64,000 bases of DNA from Enterobacter asburiae. Lineage in GTDB: Bacteria; Pseudomonadota; Gammaproteobacteria; Enterobacterales; Enterobacteriaceae. Each line of letters opens with the position of its first letter. The first letter of the stretch is position 1. Where the stretch lies: contig NZ_AP019632.1 in NCBI RefSeq assembly GCF_007035645.1, positions 1,612,001 through 1,676,000 of the forward strand. The letters run 5' to 3'. The position numbers were made by a program, and so were the translations under genes. The notes below the pieces were generated by a model. The model worked only from the letters and a program-made list of their open reading frames with translations. It did not search any database and was not told the DNA's origin. Below, in pieces: positions 26,219 through 35,058 of the stretch.

Positions 26219-26365
26219 ATGAGCGATTTCAAAGGTAACAAGCAGGACCTGCCCAGCCGGGCGTGCGCGCACTGCCAGCGGCCCATGACGTGGCGCAAGA
26301 AATGGGCGAAATGCTGGGATGAGGTCAAATACTGTTCCGAGCGCTGTCGAAGGAGCCACCGTTGA
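26219..26365 (+). CDS. DUF2256 small zinc-ribbon-like protein
   Basis: A 48-residue frame (MSDFKGNKQDLPSRACAHCQ...), rich in Arg/Lys and Trp, with a C-x2-C near residue 17 (CAHC) and a second pair at Cys37 and Cys41 (YCSERCR). This is the DUF2256 pattern of probable zinc binding. It overlaps the photolyase start by 4 nt (TTGA), so the two are translationally coupled. DUF2256 genes are often found beside this photolyase clade. The function is not known; a chaperone or cofactor role for the photolyase is a guess. The 26004-26218 leader shows no feature I can name. Confidence 0.8.
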   Translation: MSDFKGNKQDLPSRACAHCQRPMTWRKKWAKCWDEVKYCSERCRRSHR

Positions 26366-27891
26366 CCGAACTGCGCCTGATCCTGGGCGATCAGCTTAAT
26401 CCGCACCACAGCTGGTTTGATGCCTGTAATCCAAATGTCATTTACGTGATGCTTGAGCTGCGGGCCGAAACCGCGTACGTGCTTCACCACGCTCAGAAAG
26501 TGATCGCCATTTTTGCGGCCATGCGCGCGTTTGCCTCTGCGTTAAAGGAGAAGGGGCATCGGGTGAGGTATGTCCGGCTCTCTGACGACTCAAACCGCGG
26601 CGCGCTGGAAGACAATCTCAACGCGCTTGTCGCGCATTACGGCGCCGACAGGGTGATATGGCAGGAGCCCGACGAATGGCGCCTGGACACGCAGCTGCAG
26701 GCGTGGGCGAAAGCGGCGTCCGTCGAAACGGCCTGCGTCAGCAGCGAGCATTTCTTCACCACCCGTGAACAGGTGAGCGCGTTCTTTGCGACGCGCAAAA
26801 GCTGGCGAATGGAGTACTTTTACCGGGAAATGCGTCGTCAGAACGGCATACTGTTAACCTCAGAAGGCGAGCCGGAAGGGGGGAAATGGAATTTTGATGC
26901 TGAAAATCGCAAACGCTGGTCCGGCGAGCCGCCCGCGCCGGACGACTCGCGTCCCAGCCACGATTATTCAGCCTTATGGGCGGAGATCCAGCGCTGCGGC
27001 GTAAACACCTTCGGCGAACCGCAGGCCGGGAATTTTCGCTGGCCGCTCAGCCGTTCGGAAGCCAAAGCCAGGCTGGATGAATTTATCGCTCGCGTGCTCC
27101 CGCAGTTCGGCGCCTGGCAGGACGCGATGCACGCTGAGGAGCCTTTTCTGTTCCACTCGTTAATTTCGTTCGCGCTGAACACCAAAATGCTTAATCCGCG
27201 GGAAGTGGTGGCTGCCGCCCAGCAGGCATGGCGTTTGGGCCATGCGCCGCTGCCAGCCGTCGAAGGGTTTATCCGACAAATTCTCGGCTGGCGGGAGTAC
27301 GTGCGTGGGATCTACTGGTCGCAGATGCCGGGCTATCGGGAGCTGAATGCCTTAGACCAGCACGCCCCGCTGCCGGACTGGTTCTGGACCGGCAGGACGC
27401 AGATGCGCTGCCTGGCGCATGCGATTGGGCAGTCCCTCACCGAGGCTTGCGCCCACCATATCCAGCGCCTGATGGTCATCGGGAACTTTAGCCTGCTCAG
27501 CGGCCTGTCGCCGCAGGCGGTTCATGAATGGTATCTGGGGGTCTATATTGATGCCTTTGAATGGGTGGAGCTGCCCAATACCCTCGGAATGAGCCAGTTT
27601 GGCGATGGCGGGTTGCTGGCCAGTAAACCCTACGTCTCAAGCGCGTCGTATATTCATAAGATGAGTAACTACTGTCAGGGGTGCCGGTATCAACACAGCC
27701 AGCGTACCGGAGAGCTGGCGTGCCCCTTCAATGCCCTTTACTGGGATTTCTTTGCGCGCAACCAGGCGCGTCTGGGTAACAATCCCCGCCTGGGCATCGT
27801 CTTTAAACAGCTTGCGGACATGAAGGAAGAGGAGCGGCAGGCCATTGCCGATCGCGCCGGGTATATTCGCCTGCATCTCAACGAGCTCTGA
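26362..27891 (+). CDS. Iron-sulfur bacterial cryptochrome/photolyase (PhrB-like, FeS-BCP)
   Basis: A 509-residue member of the deoxyribodipyrimidine photolyase-related family (COG3046). The N-terminal Rossmann domain (TELRLILGDQLNPHHSWFD) would hold a lumazine-type antenna, followed by the helical FAD domain. Four cysteines at positions 350, 438, 441 and 454 match the [4Fe-4S] ligands of Agrobacterium PhrB, including the motif CQGCRY and the following ACPFNALYW. By homology it repairs (6-4) photoproducts using light. Translation probably starts at TTG 26362, with AGGAG upstream, overlapping the DUF2256 stop. The gene is intact and is not the classical phr. Confidence 0.92.
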   Translation: MTELRLILGDQLNPHHSWFDACNPNVIYVMLELRAETAYVLHHAQKVIAIFAAMRAFASALKEKGHRVRYVRLSDDSNRGALEDNLNALVAHYGADRVIWQEPDEWRLDTQLQAWAKAASVETACVSSEHFFTTREQVSAFFATRKSWRMEYFYREMRRQNGILLTSEGEPEGGKWNFDAENRKRWSGEPPAPDDSRPSHDYSALWAEIQRCGVNTFGEPQAGNFRWPLSRSEAKARLDEFIARVLPQFGAWQDAMHAEEPFLFHSLISFALNTKMLNPREVVAAAQQAWRLGHAPLPAVEGFIRQILGWREYVRGIYWSQMPGYRELNALDQHAPLPDWFWTGRTQMRCLAHAIGQSLTEACAHHIQRLMVIGNFSLLSGLSPQAVHEWYLGVYIDAFEWVELPNTLGMSQFGDGGLLASKPYVSSASYIHKMSNYCQGCRYQHSQRTGELACPFNALYWDFFARNQARLGNNPRLGIVFKQLADMKEEERQAIADRAGYIRLHLNEL

Positions 27892-27983
27892 CGTATTTCA
27901 CCACCGCGCCGGTTGCGGTGGGTCAATAAGACGCTATTATTTTTGACTTTGTTGCGTATTCCCTGACAGGACATCCAGACGCC

Positions 27984-28883
27984 ATGCCCGTGAATTTTGA
28001 CCTTAACGATCTTTATGCTTTCAGAGCGTTAGTGGAATACGGTAACTTCCGTGTCGCTGCTGAATCTATCTGCTTATCCCAGTCGGCGCTGAGCCGCAGG
28101 ATTGAAAAGCTGGAAGCCGCGCTGGGAAACCGGCTGTTTGACCGTACCACCCGCCGCGTGGCCTTAACGTTATACGGGCAAAACTTTGCTGAACGCTCCG
28201 CGCAGCTGCTCGACAACGTTGAGTCAATGCTGGCGGATGTCGATAAGGTCAGTGAAGAGCGGACGGGGCTGATCACGGTTGCCACGGTGCCGTCCGCGGC
28301 CTGTTACTTTATGCCCGATGTGATCCGTCGTTTTCAGTCTCGCTATCCGCGGGTTCGCATTAAGCTCATCGACAGCAGCGCGGGGAATGTGATTGACGCC
28401 GTGGCCCGAAGCCAGGCGGATTTTGGTATCTGCTTCGCAGGAAATCTGCCGTCTGACATCGAATTTTTCCCGCTGGTGGAGGATGTCTATGTTGCGGCGT
28501 GCCGAAAGGATCACCCCCTGGCGCAGAAGAGTCACCTGACGTGGCAGGCCTTTTACCAGCAGGATTATATCTCCCTCGATAAAACGTCAGGCAACCGTAA
28601 CCTGCTCGATCGGATGCTGGGGGATATCGTTCCCGAACGCCCCAGCGTCTGCGAAACGCGCCACGTTACCACGATGCTCGGTATGGTAGAGGCGGGGATC
28701 GGCATTGCTGCCGTTCCCGCCATGTCGATGCCGACGTCAGAGCACACGCTGCTGACGCATCTGCCGCTGGTGGCGCCGGAAGTGAAACGCACCGTGGGGC
28801 TTATCCGGCGCCGGGGGCGCATCCAGTCCTACATTGCGGCTGAACTGGAAAAGCAGATCACCGAGCAGTATCGCCGGACGTAA
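27984..28883 (+). CDS. LysR-type regulator next to MHS symporter genes
   Basis: A 299-residue LysR regulator: HTH at residues 5-64 (FDLNDLYAFRALVEYGNFRVAAESICLSQSALSRRIEKLE) and a standard effector domain. It is convergent with the downstream binding-protein gene and overlaps it by 26 nt. By position it is the likely regulator of the symporter/binding-protein pair, as LysR genes commonly neighbour CitA/TcuC-type transporters. The ligand is unknown, perhaps a tricarboxylate. A GC stem (CCACCGC/GCGGTGG, 27901-27921) sits just upstream, at the photolyase 3' end. Confidence 0.82.
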   Translation: MPVNFDLNDLYAFRALVEYGNFRVAAESICLSQSALSRRIEKLEAALGNRLFDRTTRRVALTLYGQNFAERSAQLLDNVESMLADVDKVSEERTGLITVATVPSAACYFMPDVIRRFQSRYPRVRIKLIDSSAGNVIDAVARSQADFGICFAGNLPSDIEFFPLVEDVYVAACRKDHPLAQKSHLTWQAFYQQDYISLDKTSGNRNLLDRMLGDIVPERPSVCETRHVTTMLGMVEAGIGIAAVPAMSMPTSEHTLLTHLPLVAPEVKRTVGLIRRRGRIQSYIAAELEKQITEQYRRT

Positions 28884-29646
28884 CGGGGATCATCCCCGTC
28901 TTCTGGATGACGGCCCTGGAGGGCGGTGAGGCGAGATAGGTCAGCAGCGCTTTCCCCTCTGCGGGATGTTCTGCGTGACGGGTGACCGCACCCGCGAAGC
29001 GCGTGATGTACTGCAGATTATCCGGGATTTTCCCGATAAAGGTGACGCCCTGAACCGGCAGCAGCTCGCTGACCTGCTGGAAACCGACGGCGTATTTTCC
29101 TTTCGCCACTTCTGAGGCGACCGGGATACGCTCGACCATTGTCGCTTTACCCGCCACTTCTTTTTCAATCCCCATTTTTTTGAACAACGTCTGGCTGACG
29201 TACCTGCCGCTGGCGCTGTCAGAGTAGGCGATGGAGCTGGCCTGCAGCAGCGTTTTACGCAAAGCCGACTCGCTGCTGATATCAGGGACATCCGCACCTT
29301 TTTTCACCACCATGCCAACGGGGGAGTCCGCGAGTTCCGTTCGCGAACCCGGCTGGGTCTGGTCGGCTTTTTCGAGCTTCTCCAGCGCATCGCCCACCAT
29401 AATCACCACGTCGGCTTTCTCGCCGCGCGCCAGTCGGTTTGGGATCGCCTGCGGCGTAGCGCCCATTGAGGGGCCGGGGATAATCACGATTTTATCCCCG
29501 GTCCGGCGTTCATAGTCCGGGGCCAGCTTTTCCAGGGCGGCCTTGAAGCCGCCTGAAATCATGACCTTCACGTCCTGGGCACAGGCATTAACGCTCAGGA
29601 GCGTCAGCACCAGCGCGCTGGCGGTAAAGCGATAGGTGCGTTTCAT
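28858..29646 (-). CDS. Periplasmic substrate-binding protein, ModA-like
   Basis: A 262-residue secreted protein starting [20 protein letters not shown], with a signal peptide ending NACA. The rest is a type II periplasmic-binding fold resembling ModA/Wtp-type proteins ([63 protein letters not shown]). Its start overlaps the symporter stop by 4 nt (ATGA), so the two are co-translated, yet no ABC permease or ATPase gene is nearby. The ligand is unknown; molybdate is not implied. It may present an organic acid to the MHS symporter or serve as a sensor. Confidence 0.82.
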   Translation of the reverse strand: MKRTYRFTASALVLTLLSVNACAQDVKVMISGGFKAALEKLAPDYERRTGDKIVIIPGPSMGATPQAIPNRLARGEKADVVIMVGDALEKLEKADQTQPGSRTELADSPVGMVVKKGADVPDISSESALRKTLLQASSIAYSDSASGRYVSQTLFKKMGIEKEVAGKATMVERIPVASEVAKGKYAVGFQQVSELLPVQGVTFIGKIPDNLQYITRFAGAVTRHAEHPAEGKALLTYLASPPSRAVIQKTGMIPVTSGDTAR

Positions 29647-30956
29647 ACTGCCCCCTGTGACTTGACGGTGTTTTGCAGCGATACCGCGCGGCGGCGGTAG
29701 AGGTAGAGCGTGGCCAGCAGGGCGCACACGGCGGCGAAACTCATCCAGTAGCCAGGCGAGGCTTTGTCACCGGTGTATTCAATCAGCGCGGTGGACATGA
29801 CCGGGGTAAAGCCGCCAAAGACCGCCGTTGCCAGGCTGTAAGCCAGAGAGAACCCCGCCACGCGCACTTCAGCAGGCATAATCTCCGTCAGGGCCGGGAT
29901 CATCGCGCCGTTGTACAGGCCGTAAAGGAAGGAGAGCCACAGCAGCACGCTCAGCATCATGGAGAAGCTGGGCGCGCTCGCCAGCAGCGTCAGGGCGGGG
30001 TAGCTGGTCGCCAGCGCCAGCAGGGCCATGGCAATCAGCACCGGCTTGCGCCCGAAGCGATCCGACAGCGCGCCGCCCACCGGCAGCCAGATGAAGTTAG
30101 AAATCGCCACCAGCAGCGTGACCAGCAGGCTGTCCGAGGCGCTGAGCATCAGCACCTTTTTGCCAAAGGTGGGGGCGTAGACGGTGATCAGGTAGAACGC
30201 GGTGGTGGTCATCGCCACCATCAGCATGCCTGCGACCACCACCTGCCAGTTGCCGAGCAGCGTTTTAAAGACCTGACGCATCTCCAGATGCTGGCGGCGC
30301 GCGCTGAACTCTTCCGTCTCCTCCAGCTTGCGGCGCAGGAAAAAGATAAACGGCACGATTAAGCAGCCGAACAGGAACGGGATGCGCCAGCCCCATTCGC
30401 GAATGGCGCTCTCCTCCATCAGGGCATTCAGGGCAAAGCCCATCGCCGCGGCGACCATAATGGCGACCTGCTGGCTGCCGGACTGCCAGCTGGTGTAAAA
30501 CCCTTTGCGGCCCGGCGTGGCGATTTCAGCCAGATAAACCGAGACGCCTCCAAGCTCCGCACCGGCGGAAAAGCCCTGCAGCAGACGGCCCGTCAGCACC
30601 AGCAGCGGCGCCCACAGACCGATGCTTTGATAAGAGGGGATAAGCACGATCAGGAACGTCCCCGCCGCCATGATGGAAAGCGTGACGATCAGCCCCTTTC
30701 TGCGACCTACCTTGTCGATATACGCGCCTAGCACGATGGCGCCTATTGGACGCATCAAAAAGCCCGCGCCGAAGACGGCGAAGGTCATCATCAGCGACGC
30801 AAATTCACTGCTCGCCGGGAAGAACGTGTGGGCGATGTAGGTGGCATAGAAGCCGAACAGAAAGAAATCGAACTGCTCAAGAAAGTTGCCGGACGTCACG
30901 CGGAGTATGGCGCCCGCTTTCGAGCGTACGGTTGCAGGTGAGGTTGAGGAAAACAT
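29643..30956 (-). CDS. MHS-family MFS symporter, citrate/tricarballylate type
   Basis: A 437-residue twelve-helix metabolite:H+ symporter close to CitA and TcuC ([79 protein letters not shown]). In Salmonella such proteins take up citrate or tricarballylate with protons. It is the first gene of a two-gene operon with the binding protein, and GGAG precedes the ATG. The upstream 30957-31238 region separates it from fumarase; it contains AT-rich promoter-like DNA and a REP hairpin at its far end. The exact substrate is inferred only from family. Confidence 0.87.
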   Translation of the reverse strand: MFSSTSPATVRSKAGAILRVTSGNFLEQFDFFLFGFYATYIAHTFFPASSEFASLMMTFAVFGAGFLMRPIGAIVLGAYIDKVGRRKGLIVTLSIMAAGTFLIVLIPSYQSIGLWAPLLVLTGRLLQGFSAGAELGGVSVYLAEIATPGRKGFYTSWQSGSQQVAIMVAAAMGFALNALMEESAIREWGWRIPFLFGCLIVPFIFFLRRKLEETEEFSARRQHLEMRQVFKTLLGNWQVVVAGMLMVAMTTTAFYLITVYAPTFGKKVLMLSASDSLLVTLLVAISNFIWLPVGGALSDRFGRKPVLIAMALLALATSYPALTLLASAPSFSMMLSVLLWLSFLYGLYNGAMIPALTEIMPAEVRVAGFSLAYSLATAVFGGFTPVMSTALIEYTGDKASPGYWMSFAAVCALLATLYLYRRRAVSLQNTVKSQGAV

Positions 30957-31203
30957 GGTTATCTCCAGTTTATTGTTGACGTTTTACGCGTCTGTTTTTG
31001 AAAACTGGATCAGGATGAGGAAATAGATAAGCGCAAATGCCGCATCGGCTGATGCACGTTTTGCATGAATAGCCTTCGCGGGATCAATACAATTAATGAC
31101 AACAATAACTTAACAATTAATTGATTTTTTATTCACCACTTTTTGCTAAGTGGCTGATATCACGGTTTTGTGACATGACGCAGGCTCATGTCTTTCTGCG
31201 ACT

Positions 31204-31228
31204 GCCGGGCAGCGTTGCGCCACCCGGC
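31204..31228. repeat. REP-like hairpin after the fumarase gene
   Basis: GCCGGGCAGCG and CGCCACCCGGC form a REP-type stem between the fumarase 3' end and the symporter operon. It could terminate or stabilise the fumarase transcript. Confidence 0.55.
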
Positions 31229-31238
31229 CTGTCTCAAC

Positions 31239-32888
<1,650 letters not shown>

Positions 32889-32943
32889 AGCGTATTGCTC
32901 CACAAAAATAAAACCGCCGGAGGAGAAGTCCGGCGGTCAGGAA

Positions 32944-34452
32944 TCAGAACATCATGGACATCCACGGATAACCAATCAGCAGCAGGGCCGCCAGGAAGAT
33001 GGCACCGAAGATGGTGCCGAGGCGCCAGTAGTCTTTGGTTGGCAGGTAGCCGCTACCGTAGTAAATCGGGCTTGGGCCAGTACCGTACGGGGTGATGATC
33101 CCCATGACGCCCAGCGAGGTCACCATCAGCAGAACGAACACTTCCATATTCATGCCCGGGATGGTGGAGGCGATGGTCAGCATCGCTGGCAGCAGCGCCG
33201 TGGTGTGCGCGGTGGTGCTGGCAAACAGGTAGTGCAGCAGGTAGAACGCCAGCAGCAGGACGACGGTCGCCACGCCCGGAGAGATACCGCTCATCAACAG
33301 ACCGCCTTCTTTACCTAACCAGCTGATAAAGCCGGTAGAAGAGAGGCCATCCGCCAGTGCCACCAGGGTGGCGAACCAGACGAAGGTGTTCCATGCGGCC
33401 TTGTTACCTGTGATATCGTTCCATTCCAGCACGCCGGTCCACAGCATCAGACCGACGATGAGCAGGGCTGCCATGGCAGGCTCAATCCACGCGGCGGCGA
33501 AGATCCACATCAGCAGTGCACAGCACACGAACACCAGCAGCAGAATTTCATTGCGGGACAGTTTGCCGAGTTTTTCCAGCTCGCGGGTCGCCCACAGCGG
33601 CACTTCGTTATTCACTTTGACTTCAGGTGGGTAGAACCAGTAGGCCAGCAGCGGCATGGCCAGAATCAGCAGGATACCCAGCGGCAGGAAGGCGAGGAAC
33701 CAGGTGCCCCAGGAGATATCAATCCCAACCGTACTTTTCACCAGCGCCAGGGCCAGCAGGTTTGGCGCGAGGGCGGAGAGGAACATTGAGCTGGTGATAC
33801 AGGCTGCGGTGATCGCCACCCACATCAGGTATGAACCAATTTTACGCGCGCTTGGGTCATTAGGTTTTGAACCGTACAGCGGCGGCAGGTTAGCGATAAT
33901 CGGGTAGATGGTCCCGCCGCTGCGCGCGGTGTTGGACGGGGTGAACGGTGCCAGCAGCAGGTCAGCAAACGTGATGGCGTAACCGAGCGTCAGGCTGCGA
34001 CGGCCGAGGTACTTCACCAGAATCAGCGCCAGACGGCGGCCGAAGCGGGTTTTGTCATAGCCAGCGGCGAACATAAAGGCACCGAAAATCAGCCAGACGG
34101 TAGAGTTACCAAACCCGCTCACCGCCCACTTAAAGGAGGCTCCCGCCAGCTTGAATTTCGGGTCAGCCAGCTGATCGGGGCTGAACAGCACCCACTGGCT
34201 GCACAGGGCGATGGCAACCACGCCGGTCAGGCCGATCACCGCACCCGGCAGCGGTTCGAAGATCAGACCGACGATCACGCCGACAAAGATGGCGAAGTAG
34301 TGCCATGCGTAAGGCGGCAAGCCTTCAGGAACGGGAACAAACAGCAGCAGTACGGCGACGATGACGGGTAGCGCCATCATCAGCAATCGTTTTGCGTTTC
34401 CATTTGATGCCTGGTTCGCCACAGGGGGCGTTACAGCAGTTTTTGTATTCAT
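32944..34452 (-). CDS. DASS-family dicarboxylate:succinate antiporter (CitT/TtdT-like)
   Basis: A 502-residue inner-membrane antiporter of the divalent anion:Na+ symporter family. The start chosen is MNTKTAVTPP. Signatures shared with CitT and TtdT include LLAPFTPSNTARSGGTIYPII (SNT motif, anion site), the second site FASTTAHTTALLPAML, and the C-terminal TPYGTGPSPIYYGSGYLPTKDYWRLG. CitT exchanges citrate, and TtdT exchanges tartrate, for succinate under anaerobiosis. This protein is similarly distant from both, so substrate is uncertain; malate or fumarate import with succinate export fits its neighbours. An FNR box about 190 bp upstream suggests anaerobic induction, with fumB as the second gene. 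Confidence 0.88.
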   Translation of the reverse strand: MNTKTAVTPPVANQASNGNAKRLLMMALPVIVAVLLLFVPVPEGLPPYAWHYFAIFVGVIVGLIFEPLPGAVIGLTGVVAIALCSQWVLFSPDQLADPKFKLAGASFKWAVSGFGNSTVWLIFGAFMFAAGYDKTRFGRRLALILVKYLGRRSLTLGYAITFADLLLAPFTPSNTARSGGTIYPIIANLPPLYGSKPNDPSARKIGSYLMWVAITAACITSSMFLSALAPNLLALALVKSTVGIDISWGTWFLAFLPLGILLILAMPLLAYWFYPPEVKVNNEVPLWATRELEKLGKLSRNEILLLVFVCCALLMWIFAAAWIEPAMAALLIVGLMLWTGVLEWNDITGNKAAWNTFVWFATLVALADGLSSTGFISWLGKEGGLLMSGISPGVATVVLLLAFYLLHYLFASTTAHTTALLPAMLTIASTIPGMNMEVFVLLMVTSLGVMGIITPYGTGPSPIYYGSGYLPTKDYWRLGTIFGAIFLAALLLIGYPWMSMMF

Positions 34453-35058
34453 AGTTTCACGTCTTAAGTTGTCAAAAATTCGGTCGCACTGAAAAAGCAC
34501 TTTATTTAGTTTCTTTGCTTTTTTTTTAGTTATTAAAGGTGCTTTCCTGTATTTTCAGTAATAGCGATTTAACGCGTTTTTGTGTGCGCTAAATTAAAAA
34601 AAGATGATGTTTTTATATTGCGCTTTTGAATGCCATAACTATTGATCGCGATCAAAAAAATAGAATTGCAGCGTTATTTTTATGCTTTTATTAATAACCA
34701 CTCTGGCGTATGTGGTTATTGCCTGCTTTTTGCGTGTTTTTTATCATTTCTTTAACAAGATAGATTTTGGTGTCATTGTAATATATTGTTTTTATTGATT
34801 TTGTATGTGTTAAGGTGAATTGGTTTTACCATTCATATTTTAACGGTTTTTAAATTATTGTGAATGACTGAATTACAATCGCTAACACCAATGTGTTATT
34901 TGTGTTATCGCAGGGATTAAATAGTTTTTTAACTAACGTAATAACTTTAGAAACTAAAAAAATCATTATATTAATATCATGACATCGGCAAAAAACGACG
35001 AAATAAAAAATCAATCCGATAACGAATTCTTAATTTTTAAAAGTTTGGAGTTTCTATT
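34453..35058. promoter_or_regulatory. Long AT-rich divergent control region for the fumarate module
   Basis: A 606-bp gene-free stretch, strikingly AT-rich compared with its neighbours, between the divergent antiporter and reductase genes. It holds a perfect FNR box (34642-34655), a likely minus-strand -10 (complement of TTTATA, 34613-34618) placing FNR near -42, and a TTGGAG ribosome-binding site (35045-35050) for the reductase. DcuR sites are expected but I cannot place them from memory. Confidence 0.6.
34642..34655. promoter_or_regulatory. Perfect FNR box
   Basis: TTGATCGCGATCAA matches the FNR consensus TTGAT-N4-ATCAA at all ten positions. Its placement relative to the minus-strand -10 fits class II activation of the antiporter-fumarase operon; it may also act on the divergent reductase gene about 400 bp away. 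Confidence 0.85.

Noticed and set aside
34860..34890. Possible CRP site TGTGA near the reductase promoter
   Set aside because: Only one half-site is recognisable; the second arm does not match TCACA.
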